Shown: positions 55,133 to 63,120, numbered from the stretch's first letter. The stretch: 64,000 bases of DNA from Dyella_A ginsengisoli (GCF_044904665.1 NZ_JADIKM010000003.1:835273-899272), one strand, 5' to 3'. Numbers and translations: made by a program. Notes: generated by a model not told the origin, from the letters alone.

Positions 55133-57037
55133 ATGAAGCCCAACCTCCAGACCTTCCTGCGCTACTGGCTGCCGCCGATGCTGCTCCTGCTGGCGTTCCA
55201 GCTGGCCATCCGCATGCAGCAGGGCAGCGTGGAGTCCATTCCCTACAGCCAGTTCCGCACGGCGCTGCAGGCGGGCGAGATCCAGAGCGTGCGCGTGGGC
55301 GACAACGTGATCACCGGCACCTACAAGGCCACCGGCGCCGATGGCAAACCCCGCCAATTCACCACCGTGCCGGTGGCGCCGGAGCTGGCCGATGCGCTGG
55401 CTGCGGCCAAGGTGGAGTTCAGCGCCGCGCCCGGCCCCGGCCTGTTCATGCGCCTGCTCGGCTGGATGTTGCCCACCCTGCTCTTCATCGGCGTGTGGCT
55501 GCTGGTGCTGCGACGCATGGCCGGAGGCGCCGGCGCGGCCGGGCTCACCGCGATCGGCAAGAGCAAGGCCAAGGTGTACGTGGAGCGCGATATCCGCATC
55601 ACCTTCGCCGACGTGGCGGGCGTGGACGAGGCCAAGGAAGAGTTGCAGGAAGTGATCCGCTTCCTGCGCGAGCCCAAGAGCTACGGCCGGCTCGGCGCGC
55701 ACATGCCCAAGGGCATTTTGCTGGTGGGACCACCGGGCACCGGCAAGACCCTGCTGGCGCGCGCGGTGGCCGGCGAGGCTGGCGTGCCGTTCTTCTCCAT
55801 CAGCGGCTCGGAGTTCGTCGAGCTGTTCGTCGGGGTGGGTGCCGCGCGCGTGCGCGACCTGTTCGAGCAGGCGCGGGCCAACGCGCCGTGCATCATCTTC
55901 ATCGACGAGCTGGACGCGGTGGGACGCGCCCGCGGCGCATCGCTCCCCGGCGGCGGGCACGACGAGAAGGAGCAGACGCTCAACCAGCTGCTCAACGAGC
56001 TGGACGGCTTCGACCCCAGCAGCGGCGTGGTGCTGCTGGCCGCCACCAACCGCCCGGAAATTCTCGACCCCGCTCTGCTGCGCTCCGGCCGCTTCGACCG
56101 GCAGATCCTGGTTGACCGACCAGACAAAAGCGCACGCCTGGCCATCCTCCAGGTGCATCTGCGCAAGCTGGTGCTCGACCCCGGCGTGGACATGGAGCAG
56201 ATCGCGGCGCTCACCACCGGCTTCAGCGGCGCCGACCTCGCCAACCTGGCTAACGAGGCGGCGCTGCTCGCCACGCGGCGCGGCGCGGATGCGGTCACCG
56301 CCGACGACCTGGTGAGCGCGCTGGAGCGCATCATCGCCGGCCTGGAAAAGCGCAGCCGCGTGCTCACCCCCAAGGAGCGCAAAGTGGTGGCCTTCCACGA
56401 GGTGGGCCACGCGCTGGTGGCGCTCGCGCTGTCGCAGGAAACCCGCGTGCAGAAGATCTCCATCGTGCCGCGCGGCATCGGCGCGCTGGGCTACACCATC
56501 CAGCGCCCCACCGAGGACCGCTTCCTGATGGGCCGGCCGGAGCTGCAGCAGCGCATGGCCGTGCTGCTCGGTGGCCGCGCGGCGGAAATGCTCGAGTTCG
56601 GCGACGTATCTACCGGCGCGGCGGACGACCTGGCCAAGGCTACCGACATCGCGCGCAGCATGGTCACCCAGTTCGGCATGGTCGCCGAGCTGGGCACCGT
56701 GAGCTACGAACCGGACGCATCCTCGGTGCTGGGTGTGCCGCTCGACACCTGGCGTCCGCGCCAGTACGCCGAAGTCACCGCCGCCGCCATCGACCTGGCC
56801 GTCAAGCATCTGCTCGACCAGGCCCTGCTCACCGCGCTCGATGTGCTGCGCCGCTATCGCCCGGGGCTCGACCAAGCCGCCACCCGCCTCCTGCAGTGCG
56901 AAACGCTGAGCGGCGAGGAGCTGCGCACGATCATCAACGCCGCCGGCGAGCCGCTGCCCGCCGCCGCTGCGGAACCCGGCGAGCCGGCGGAACCGGTGCA
57001 CGGCGCTGCGTCAGCGCCGGTCGCCGCCCGGCGGTAG
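55133..57037 (+). CDS. FtsH-family ATP-dependent zinc metalloprotease
   Basis: A 634-residue FtsH paralogue. Two membrane helices lie at about 10-27 and 105-126. The AAA domain has Walker A GPPGTGKT at 199-206, Walker B IIFIDE at 254-259 and the SRH region RSGRFDRQ at 317-324. The protease domain has HEVGH at 422-426 (usual HEAGH) and the third zinc ligand near Asp499. It degrades membrane and cytoplasmic proteins. It lies beside the MacAB-like pump, not in the canonical rlmE-ftsH locus, so it is probably an extra copy with special substrates. The ATG at 55133 has no strong ribosome binding site. Confidence 0.9.
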   Translation: MKPNLQTFLRYWLPPMLLLLAFQLAIRMQQGSVESIPYSQFRTALQAGEIQSVRVGDNVITGTYKATGADGKPRQFTTVPVAPELADALAAAKVEFSAAPGPGLFMRLLGWMLPTLLFIGVWLLVLRRMAGGAGAAGLTAIGKSKAKVYVERDIRITFADVAGVDEAKEELQEVIRFLREPKSYGRLGAHMPKGILLVGPPGTGKTLLARAVAGEAGVPFFSISGSEFVELFVGVGAARVRDLFEQARANAPCIIFIDELDAVGRARGASLPGGGHDEKEQTLNQLLNELDGFDPSSGVVLLAATNRPEILDPALLRSGRFDRQILVDRPDKSARLAILQVHLRKLVLDPGVDMEQIAALTTGFSGADLANLANEAALLATRRGADAVTADDLVSALERIIAGLEKRSRVLTPKERKVVAFHEVGHALVALALSQETRVQKISIVPRGIGALGYTIQRPTEDRFLMGRPELQQRMAVLLGGRAAEMLEFGDVSTGAADDLAKATDIARSMVTQFGMVAELGTVSYEPDASSVLGVPLDTWRPRQYAEVTAAAIDLAVKHLLDQALLTALDVLRRYRPGLDQAATRLLQCETLSGEELRTIINAAGEPLPAAAAEPGEPAEPVHGAASAPVAARR

Positions 57038-57237
57038 TCGAGTCGACTGACGCGACAGCCGGGCGGCCGTTTGCCGCGAGGCGGCGCCACCGCATTCGCA
57101 CGCCGATTGAGGCGCCAGGCCCCAGCAGACCAGTCCGCATGACCATGTCCGATTTTGTCTGTTTGCTGTCGCAGGCTGGCACTCGGTATCGTTGAGAACT
57201 CCTGAAAATGGCGACTCCAACCCCAACGGAGCTTTCC

Positions 57238-57804
57238 ATGAATACATGTCTGCTAGTGATCGATGCGCAAGAATCCTTTCGCCACCGCGCGTACTTCCGG
57301 GAGGACCGCTTCGCGCCCTACCTGGCTGCCCAGAACGCGCTGATCGAGCAGTGCGTCGCCGCCGGCGTGCCGGTGGTGCGCATCCTGCACCAGGACGGTC
57401 CGGACGCCGCCGACAACCCCTTCTCCGCCCGCTCCGGCCACGTCCGCCCGATCGACGGGCTGGTCGAGTTCGACGCCGCCGCACAGTTCGTGAAGTCCCG
57501 GCACAGCGCACTGGTGGGCACCGGGCTGGACGTCTGGCTGGTGCAGCACGGCATCCGCCGGTTGATCGTCAGCGGCATCCGCACCGAGCAGTGCTGCGAG
57601 ACCACCACGCGCAACGCCTCCGATCTCGGCTGGGAGGTGGACTACGTGACCGCCGCCACGCTGACCTTCGACATGACCATTCCCGATGGTGGCGTGCTGC
57701 GCGCCGACGACATCGTGCAGCGCACCGAGACCGTGCTGCGCGACCGCTTCGCCACCCTCTGCACGGTGGACGAGGCCGTACGGCGGGCCAGGTCGCAGCC
57801 GTGA
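57238..57804 (+). CDS. Isochorismatase-family cysteine hydrolase
   Basis: A 188-residue hydrolase. The triad is Asp9 in VIDAQESF, Lys86 in FVKSRHSAL and Cys119 in GIRTEQCCETT, as in nicotinamidases and isochorismatase-like hydrolases. The substrate could be an amide or N-carbamoyl compound. The ATG at 57238 follows GGAG. It overlaps the downstream regulator by 4 bases (GTGA). Confidence 0.9.
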   Translation: MNTCLLVIDAQESFRHRAYFREDRFAPYLAAQNALIEQCVAAGVPVVRILHQDGPDAADNPFSARSGHVRPIDGLVEFDAAAQFVKSRHSALVGTGLDVWLVQHGIRRLIVSGIRTEQCCETTTRNASDLGWEVDYVTAATLTFDMTIPDGGVLRADDIVQRTETVLRDRFATLCTVDEAVRRARSQP

Positions 57805-58808
57805 AAACGCCGGTGCGCGTGCTGTTCGCCCTGTTGCCGGACAGCCTGGCGCTGGACTGGGCCGGCCCGGCGGAAGCGCTGCGCATCGCCAACGGCGTGC
57901 TGGCCGAACAGGGCCAGCCGCCGGCCTTCGCGGTGGAGTTCGTCGGCCCCGACCCCGAGCCGATGACCTCGGTCGGCATCCGGCTGCGCGACATCGCGCC
58001 GTTGCCGGTGCTGGGTGAGGACGACCCGCGCCCCACCTGGATCGTGCTGCTCGGGCAACCGGGCAGCGCGTTCAACGTGCGCCGTACGACGACGCGCCGC
58101 CTGCTCGACTGGCTGCGCCCGCTGCAGCTGCACGAGGGCCGACGCGAACTGGTCTGCGTGTGCGCCGGCAGCCTGCTCGCCGCACACGCGGGGCTGCTCG
58201 ACGGCCGCGACGCGACCACCCATCACCAGCATCTGGACGAACTGCGCGCGGCGGCACCGCATTGCCGCGTGGTGGCCAATCGCGTGTTCGTCACCGCGGA
58301 CGCGGTGTGGAGCAGCGCCGGCGTCACCACCGGCATCGACCTGATCCTGCACCGCATCGCCGACGTCTGCGGCCCACTGGTCGCCGCGCGCGTGGCCGAA
58401 ACGATGGTGGTGGCACTGCGCCGCGGCCCGGCCGACCCGGAGCTGTCGCCGTTCCTCGCCCACCGCGGCCACCTGCACCTGCCGTTGCACCGGCTGCAGG
58501 ACGCCATCTGCCAGCAGCCGCAGGCCGACTGGACGGTGGAGGCAATGGCGCGCGTCGCCTGCGTCTCGCCCCGGCATCTGGCGCGGCTGTTCGCATTGCA
58601 CGCCGGCACCTCGCCGCTGCATTACCTGCAACGCATCCGCCTGACCACGGCCGAAGCGGCCCTGCGCGCTGGTGCCCGCGTCGGCCAGGCAGCGGAACTG
58701 GCCGGCTTCAGCTCGGACGTGCAGCTGCGCAGGGCCTGGAGCCGACTGGGCAGCGCCGGGGACACACCGTCCCGCGCGCGCCGTCTACGCGGCGATACCC
58801 TGTCTTGA
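57801..58808 (+). CDS. GlxA-type transcriptional regulator (DJ-1/PfpI + AraC)
   Basis: A 335-residue regulator. The N-terminal domain is a DJ-1/PfpI-like fold (class I glutaminase-like; VCVCAGSLLAAHAGLLDG with the nucleophile-elbow cysteine) and the C-terminal part is an AraC HTH (VEAMARVACVSPRHLARLFALHAG, then AELAGFSSDVQLRRAWSR). It starts at the GTG overlapping the isochorismatase stop and should regulate it, perhaps in response to the same substrate. Confidence 0.9.
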   Translation: MKTPVRVLFALLPDSLALDWAGPAEALRIANGVLAEQGQPPAFAVEFVGPDPEPMTSVGIRLRDIAPLPVLGEDDPRPTWIVLLGQPGSAFNVRRTTTRRLLDWLRPLQLHEGRRELVCVCAGSLLAAHAGLLDGRDATTHHQHLDELRAAAPHCRVVANRVFVTADAVWSSAGVTTGIDLILHRIADVCGPLVAARVAETMVVALRRGPADPELSPFLAHRGHLHLPLHRLQDAICQQPQADWTVEAMARVACVSPRHLARLFALHAGTSPLHYLQRIRLTTAEAALRAGARVGQAAELAGFSSDVQLRRAWSRLGSAGDTPSRARRLRGDTLS

Positions 58809-59024
58809 TCCTCCGGCCCCGGATCAAGCAAGAACCCATGCCCACCACCCATCGCCCTGCCAGTGCATGACGTGCCGGCACGCGCCTTGCGCGGCATCCA
58901 CCACAAGCTCTTTGCGTCAATGACGGATGATCGCGAGAAACGGTCGATTGCTGATTGCAGCAGTGTCCCGTGAGAGCGAATCGCCTAAAAGCGACCGGCC
59001 TCGCAGCTGGCCCCAGGTTGGGCC
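58809..59024. other. 216 bases separating the GlxA gene and the cassette-like region
   Basis: No supported gene or attC is seen. Base composition changes here, from very GC-rich coding DNA to the lower GC of the following genes, so this may be the left boundary of the integron array. Confidence 0.4.
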
Positions 59025-59489
59025 TCATCGCGCTTGCTCGTCTGCTTGCCGGATCTGGTCGTCCAGCACTCGAATGCAAGCGTCTCTGAGAGGGGCCAGG
59101 TCCTTGTCAGCCACAGAGAGCAAGGCTTGACGACGCTTGCCCAATTCCTCTGCCTGTGCGGCAAAGCGGTCAACGAACTCGTCTCCCAGGTTCCCGAGAA
59201 TTCCTTCAAGGCACGGCCTGCAATTGCCATGGCCGCTCCGCCGTAGCTCCTGCAGAAAGAGGCGAGGATGAACTCGGATCAGACCACCTAGCACGATGTC
59301 TTTGTCTTCTGCCGCCGCACCGTCGGTGTCAAGCGCAAACAACGCCCTCACGGAGGCGCGATCGCCCACTGCGACTGCGGCACGGAAGGCAAGAACCTGT
59401 TGTTCAGAAGCCGACGTTGCGCCCTGTCCATTCGAGGGAGAGCACGAGATCCAAAGTAGTGCAGCAAGAATCGTCGAGATGCGAATCAT
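59025..59489 (-). CDS. Hypothetical lipoprotein
   Basis: A 154-residue protein with a lipoprotein signal (MIRISTILAALLWISC; Cys16). The mature part is helical, with a CRPC pair and no recognised family. Lower GC than the genes to the left. Its start lies 36 bases from the stop of the VOC gene on the same strand, so they may be cotranscribed. It could be the terminal cassette of the array, but no attC is seen next to it. Confidence 0.65.
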   Translation of the reverse strand: MIRISTILAALLWISCSPSNGQGATSASEQQVLAFRAAVAVGDRASVRALFALDTDGAAAEDKDIVLGGLIRVHPRLFLQELRRSGHGNCRPCLEGILGNLGDEFVDRFAAQAEELGKRRQALLSVADKDLAPLRDACIRVLDDQIRQADEQAR

Positions 59490-59525
59490 GAGCCTTCACG
59501 GTGAGATAAGGCGTCGGCGCCGTCC

Positions 59526-59963
59526 TCAGCGCGGCTTGGACGAATTGCCAGGTGTCACGTCTTGACCTGACTGGGGCAATGGACTGGTCAGCACAACGGC
59601 GTAGCCGTCCAGGTCACGTAGCCAGAGCTCCCAATTCAGATTCTCGCTGAGGTGGCTAGGCCGAGTGACTTCCACTTGCATCTCGGCCGCTCGTTGCACC
59701 GCAGCTTCATAGTCCTCCAGTTCAAACCACAACAGCACGCCATTGCCGTGAGGGCGCAGGTCCGGATCACCCAGACGGCCGTGTTGATGTTCCTCGTTCC
59801 AATCGTGCAGCTGAAGAATCAGACGACCTTTTGAATTGAGCCTTTCATACTTGGTGCCGCCGTGACCGCTTTCGCACCCCAGCAAGCGCTGATACCAGCG
59901 GCTACTTACCTCAACGTCTTGCACGCAAATCAGCGGAGCGAGTCGCATATGGGCCTCCGGCAT
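59526..59963 (-). CDS. VOC-family (glyoxalase/bleomycin-resistance) protein
   Basis: A 145-residue single-fold VOC protein. The pattern LICVQDVEVSSRWYQRLLGCES opens the domain and LNWELWLRDLDGYAVVL closes it, with the Glu/His metal ligands of the family. Such proteins are often carried in integron cassettes. The start is the ATG at 59961-59963 or the inner ATG at 59946-59948. It lies just downstream of attC A and has no attC after it. Confidence 0.8.
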   Translation of the reverse strand: MPEAHMRLAPLICVQDVEVSSRWYQRLLGCESGHGGTKYERLNSKGRLILQLHDWNEEHQHGRLGDPDLRPHGNGVLLWFELEDYEAAVQRAAEMQVEVTRPSHLSENLNWELWLRDLDGYAVVLTSPLPQSGQDVTPGNSSKPR

Positions 59964-59973
59964 GTATGGTGAC

Positions 59974-60031
59974 GCCTAACGCTTGAGTTAAGCGGCGCCG
60001 GCACGGCGCCCGTTTGAATGAGTGGTTAGAT
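59974..60031 (-). other. attC site A (integron recombination site)
   Basis: Outer core sites GCCTAAC (59974-59980) and GTTAGAT (60025-60031) enclose the imperfect palindrome GCGGCGCCGGCACGGCGCCCG and the TTGAGTTAAG/TTTGAATGAG arms. The stop codon of the membrane-protein gene (TAA, read on the minus strand at 60026-60028) lies in the R'-type end, a usual arrangement. Confidence 0.85.
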
Positions 60032-60388
60032 TTGTTTTTGCTCGTCACTGAGAGATGTCTTAGCGAATTTGAAAAAGTATAGGCTAGCCACAAATACGAT
60101 GGAATTGAATATTGCGTCAGACAAAGAGCCGAAGTGCTCGGGGCCATCGAACGCCACTGCTAGCCACATTGCCAGCCCCGCAAATATTCCGAAAAGCGCC
60201 CAGATTTTGACAACAATATAGGACCAGGCCGGGTCGAAATAGATGACTGCCAAAACGAAGGCTTGAACGGTCAGTGGCAATAGCGCACGAATGTTCCCTC
60301 CGGCTAAAGTGACAAGGTTGTTCACGCTGAGAAGTCCGAGAGCCGCATATAGCGTCGTGGCGAAATGTTTTTGAGCGTTTTTTGGCAT
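60026..60388 (-). CDS. Cassette gene: small four-helix membrane protein
   Basis: A 120-residue protein with about four hydrophobic segments (LYAALGLLSVNNLVTLAGG, ALLPLTVQAFVLAVIYF, IVVKIWALFGIFAGLAMWLAVAF and IVFVASLYFF). The ATG at 60386-60388 is chosen; an upstream in-frame ATG at 60421 lies in attC B. No family recognised. It lies between attC B and attC A as a complete cassette. Confidence 0.75.
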   Translation of the reverse strand: MPKNAQKHFATTLYAALGLLSVNNLVTLAGGNIRALLPLTVQAFVLAVIYFDPAWSYIVVKIWALFGIFAGLAMWLAVAFDGPEHFGSLSDAIFNSIVFVASLYFFKFAKTSLSDEQKQI

Positions 60389-60408
60389 GGCGCCCATTCT
60401 TCCGGTGA

Positions 60409-60466
60409 ATCTAACGCCCAAAATCAGCGGCGCGGGAACCGCGTCCGCCGCATTGAGATGTTAGCG
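60409..60466 (-). other. attC site B
   Basis: ATCTAAC at 60409-60415 and GTTAGCG at 60460-60466 enclose CAGCGGCGCGG and CCGCGTCCGCCGCATTGAG. The right core deviates from GTTRRRY at the last base, so this site may be weaker. Confidence 0.75.
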
Positions 60467-60510
60467 GCCAACGCGAACCTTGGGTACTTCGCCAGCGATA
60501 GGAACTACAA

Positions 60511-61104
60511 CTATTTATCACGCTCTGCCGCCTTCTTACGATGATCGTACGGTATCTTACGTGGAGCTGCGTTAGGAATCGGGAGGGCATCTGGCAGAGA
60601 AAGATATTCAAAAAATCCGTCTATTTCAGGCATTCCGCGAAGCATATTAAGGTTATGCATTTGTATGGCACAAGCCATGCCCACCACCGCGACATCGCGT
60701 ATCGTGCACTTATGGGTCTCCTTGCTCAACTTGTCTTTTTTGCCGTGTATGTCGACAAACACGAACTCATTGGAGCCAGGTGCAGCCTTATACCAATAAG
60801 CGTGCAGGTAGCGATTTCTGTCGGTGAGCACGACTTCGAATCTATCGCAAAGGTTTGAGTAGATGCGTGAGATTTCGTCTGACTTGTCAGCCACGAAGCC
60901 TCTCAACCTCCTCAACTTCTCTGATGGCGGAAGCGTCAGTATTTCGCGGTATAGCGTGGGCTTGTCGAGGCGCTCGGCGAAGCCCACAAGGTGACTGAAG
61001 ACGAACTCATAATTGGCAAACTGGATTGCTATGTTGCCAAGCTCTTCGGCAAGCTCCCGAGGCCAATCAGGGTTCCGACTCCAATTTGGATTTCCGTAGA
61101 GCAT
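60511..61104 (-). CDS. Cassette gene: HEPN-like protein with Rx4H motif
   Basis: A 197-residue soluble helical protein of unknown family. The segment SRIYSNLCDRFEVVLTDRN followed by RYLHAYW contains R-N-R-Y-L-H, an Rx4H pattern after a helix, as in HEPN ribonucleases and related Abi proteins (RNxxxH). This motif is common in phage-defence and toxin proteins. No antitoxin is adjacent. Lower GC than the chromosome. Function is inferred from the motif and the cassette setting; confirmation needs a structural model. Confidence 0.65.
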   Translation of the reverse strand: MLYGNPNWSRNPDWPRELAEELGNIAIQFANYEFVFSHLVGFAERLDKPTLYREILTLPPSEKLRRLRGFVADKSDEISRIYSNLCDRFEVVLTDRNRYLHAYWYKAAPGSNEFVFVDIHGKKDKLSKETHKCTIRDVAVVGMACAIQMHNLNMLRGMPEIDGFFEYLSLPDALPIPNAAPRKIPYDHRKKAAERDK

Positions 61105-61135
61105 GTTGGCCTACACCCCGTGGGACTTCATCGAC

Positions 61136-61192
61136 CGCTAACGCTGGAATTGAGCGGCGGCGTAGCCGTCCGCCTCGAATGATTGGTTGGGT
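61136..61192 (-). other. attC site C
   Basis: CGCTAAC at 61136-61142 and GTTGGGT at 61186-61192 enclose TGGAATTGAGCGGCGGCG, TAG and the complementary CCGTCCGCCTCGAATGATTG. The IS element begins immediately after the right core. Its right core GTTGGGT differs from the GTTAGGY of its neighbours. Confidence 0.85.
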
Positions 61193-61250
61193 TCTACCCC
61201 GTTAACGCGGACACTTCCAAGAAGGTCGAAGATCGGCCAAAAGGAGTGTC

Positions 61251-61538
61251 ATGACCAAGCGAAGAAAGTTCAGCGACGAGTTCAAGCGTGAGGCCGTTGG
61301 GCTGACCCGCCAGCCGGGTGCCAACCTCAGTCAGATCGCCGGCGACATCGGGGTGGGTGCGGGTGTTCTCGGCCGGTGGCGCCGAGAGCTGGAGGCGGGC
61401 AAGACGAAGACCTTCACCGGCTCGGGCGTGCCCCGTGACCAGGAGATGGCCACGCTCAAGCGGGAGCTGGCCCGGGTGAAGAAGGAAAGGGATTTTTTGC
61501 GCGATGCGGCAGCGTTCTTCGCCAGGGAATCGAGCTGA
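61251..61538 (+). CDS. IS3-family transposase OrfA
   Basis: A 95-residue HTH protein (KFSDEFKREAVGLTRQPG, then a leucine-zipper-like LKRELARVKKERDFLRDA), typical of IS3 OrfA. AAGGAG precedes the ATG. A slippery T-TTT-TTG run at about 61493-61499 would allow -1 frameshifting into orfB, whose frame is open through it. Confidence 0.92.
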   Translation: MTKRRKFSDEFKREAVGLTRQPGANLSQIAGDIGVGAGVLGRWRRELEAGKTKTFTGSGVPRDQEMATLKRELARVKKERDFLRDAAAFFARESS

Positions 61539-62404
61539 AGTATCAGACGATCCAACGCTGTCGCGGTGCTTACCCTGTCCAGTTGATGTGTCGATGCCTG
61601 AAGGTGTCGACCAGCGGCTTCCATGCCTGGAGCAAGCGGCCCACAAGCGCTCGTGCGCTCGACAACCAGCGCTTGCTGGCGCGAATCCGCGAGCATCACG
61701 AGGCCAGCGATGGCGTGATGGGCATGCCGCGCATGCACGAAGAGCTGGGCTACGACGGTGAGACGGCCAGCCGAAACCGGGTGGCGCGCCTGATGTCTCG
61801 GTACGGCCTGTTTGGCGTGCCGCGGCGTCGGCCGATCCGTGGCAAGCGCACGGGCGTTCGGCCCGGTCATGTGAGGAATCACCTTGAACGGGACTTCTCA
61901 GCGCTGGAACCGAACACCAAATGGGTCACCGACATCACCTGCATCCACACCGGCGAAGGCTGGCTGTACCTGTGCACCGTGCTCGATCTCTACAGCCACA
62001 AGATTGTTGGCTGGTCGATGTCCGGCATCCAGGATCGGCACATGGTGATCAAGGCGGTGCTGATGGCCTGCTGGCAACGTCCGGACCGGAGTCCCTTGGT
62101 GCTCCACTCCGACCGCGGCACGCAATTCACCAGTGGGGACTATCAGCGCTTCCTCGCCGACCACAACATCTGCAGCAGCATGAGTGCGGTCGGCCACTGT
62201 GCCGACAACGCAGCGGCCGAAGGCTTCTTCGGCATGATCAAGCGCGAACGGATCCACCGCCAGCACTACGTGACCCTGGGCGCCGCGCGCTCGGACGTTT
62301 TCGATTACATCGAACGCGTCCACAATCCCCGCATGCAACGCAGACTCGATGCTCGGGACTTGGCCTTTAAGGCCTTAACTCAACCGTCCGCGAAAACGGG
62401 GTAG
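61500..62404 (+). CDS. IS3-family transposase OrfB (DDE integrase core)
   Basis: The -1 frame relative to orfA is open from the slippery run to TAG at 62402-62404. A TTG at 61583 is a possible independent start (273 residues). The catalytic DDE residues are in VTDITCIH, VLHSDRGTQF and AAAEGFFGMIK. The N-terminal HTH_21 domain (RIREHHEASDGVMGMPRM) is also present. The reading frame looks intact, so the element may be active. The 5' boundary is approximate because translation is expected by frameshift. Confidence 0.9.
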
Positions 62405-63023
62405 AACCCTTGCGACCTTTGACGCTCTTAGTTTTGACGTTGACCAACTTCAACGCATCTGGCATTGACTCCTCCAGCAGCAAATCGGGTCGTAGCGTTC
62501 CATCCACACGGATCGCCCAGTTTTCAGCCGGTTTGACCGAGATTAGTACCTTAGAGTTCTCTCCCGGTTCTTCATATGCGATCCAATCCACAGACCAAGT
62601 TACCAGTTCGTCGGTACTTTTCAGGAAGTACCAAACGATGTCCACGAATCGGTGGCATTGCTCCAGGCTTGGCGGGTCGGAATCTTGATGTTCTATCAGG
62701 TTCCGGACCTCAAGCAATTCCTTTAGAAGTGTTGGTCGAACAAGGCCAAATTCCTGCATCCTTTCGAGGAGCTGACGCTTGGCCAGATTGGTTGGGAGTT
62801 TGTCAAAGTGATAGACACTTTGCAGCGATTTGAGGCGTTGGTTGATGGCACGTCGCAAGGCGCCGATGCAGTCGACTCGATGCAGATCTGTTGGGTCCCC
62901 TTCGAGGCGCTTGGCGGCATGCTCCCAAATGGTGTGCCCTCTGAATAGGAAGTCGATCTCATCAACCCCGCTGCGCTCATAAGCGTCAAACGGCCACTCA
63001 TAGACTTCTGAACTAAGGTACAT
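62367..63023 (-). CDS. Cassette gene: HEPN-like protein, 3' end altered by IS
   Basis: A 218-residue soluble protein of unknown family. ELLEVRNLIEHQD contains R-N-L-I-E-H, an Rx4H pattern in a helix, as in HEPN-type domains. The C-terminal domain is beta-rich (WAIRVDGTLRPDLLLEES). The last 14 residues (GSTPFSRTVELRP) are encoded by the IS right end, so the original C-terminus has been replaced. The ATG at 63021-63023 starts MYLSSEVYEW. Function unknown; possible defence or toxin role inferred from the motif and setting. Confidence 0.65.
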   Translation of the reverse strand: MYLSSEVYEWPFDAYERSGVDEIDFLFRGHTIWEHAAKRLEGDPTDLHRVDCIGALRRAINQRLKSLQSVYHFDKLPTNLAKRQLLERMQEFGLVRPTLLKELLEVRNLIEHQDSDPPSLEQCHRFVDIVWYFLKSTDELVTWSVDWIAYEEPGENSKVLISVKPAENWAIRVDGTLRPDLLLEESMPDALKLVNVKTKSVKGRKGSTPFSRTVELRP

Positions 63024-63064
63024 GTCGCTTCCTGGCTATGAGTAGCGGGGCGTACTTCTGAAAA

Positions 63065-63120
63065 GCCTAACGCCGGAATTAAGCGGCGGCGCAGCCGTCC
63101 GCTTGGATGAGTGGTTAGGT
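63065..63120 (-). other. attC site D
   Basis: GCCTAAC at 63065-63071 and GTTAGGT at 63114-63120 enclose CCGGAATTAAGCGGCGGCG, CAG and CCGTCCGCTTGGATGAGTG. Belongs to the 113-residue gene, whose TAA stop (63115-63117) lies in the right core. Confidence 0.9.

Larger units (their letters stand above)
61189..62409 (+). mobile_element. IS3-family insertion sequence, about 1.2 kb
   Basis: The ends are inverted repeats of about 24 bases: GGGTTCTACCCCGTTAACGCGGAC at 61189 and the complement GTCCGCGAAAACGGGGTAGAACCC ending at 62409 (4 mismatches or fewer). Inside are orfA (61251-61538) and orfB (to 62404) on the plus strand. No clear target duplication is seen. It sits at the junction of attC C with the next cassette. 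The exact ends may be a few bases inward (CTACCCCG..CGGGGTAG). Confidence 0.85.

Noticed and set aside
61186..62412. Target-site duplication for the IS element
   Set aside because: The bases flanking both ends (GGTT on the left, TTGC on the right) do not match as a direct repeat of 3-4 bp.
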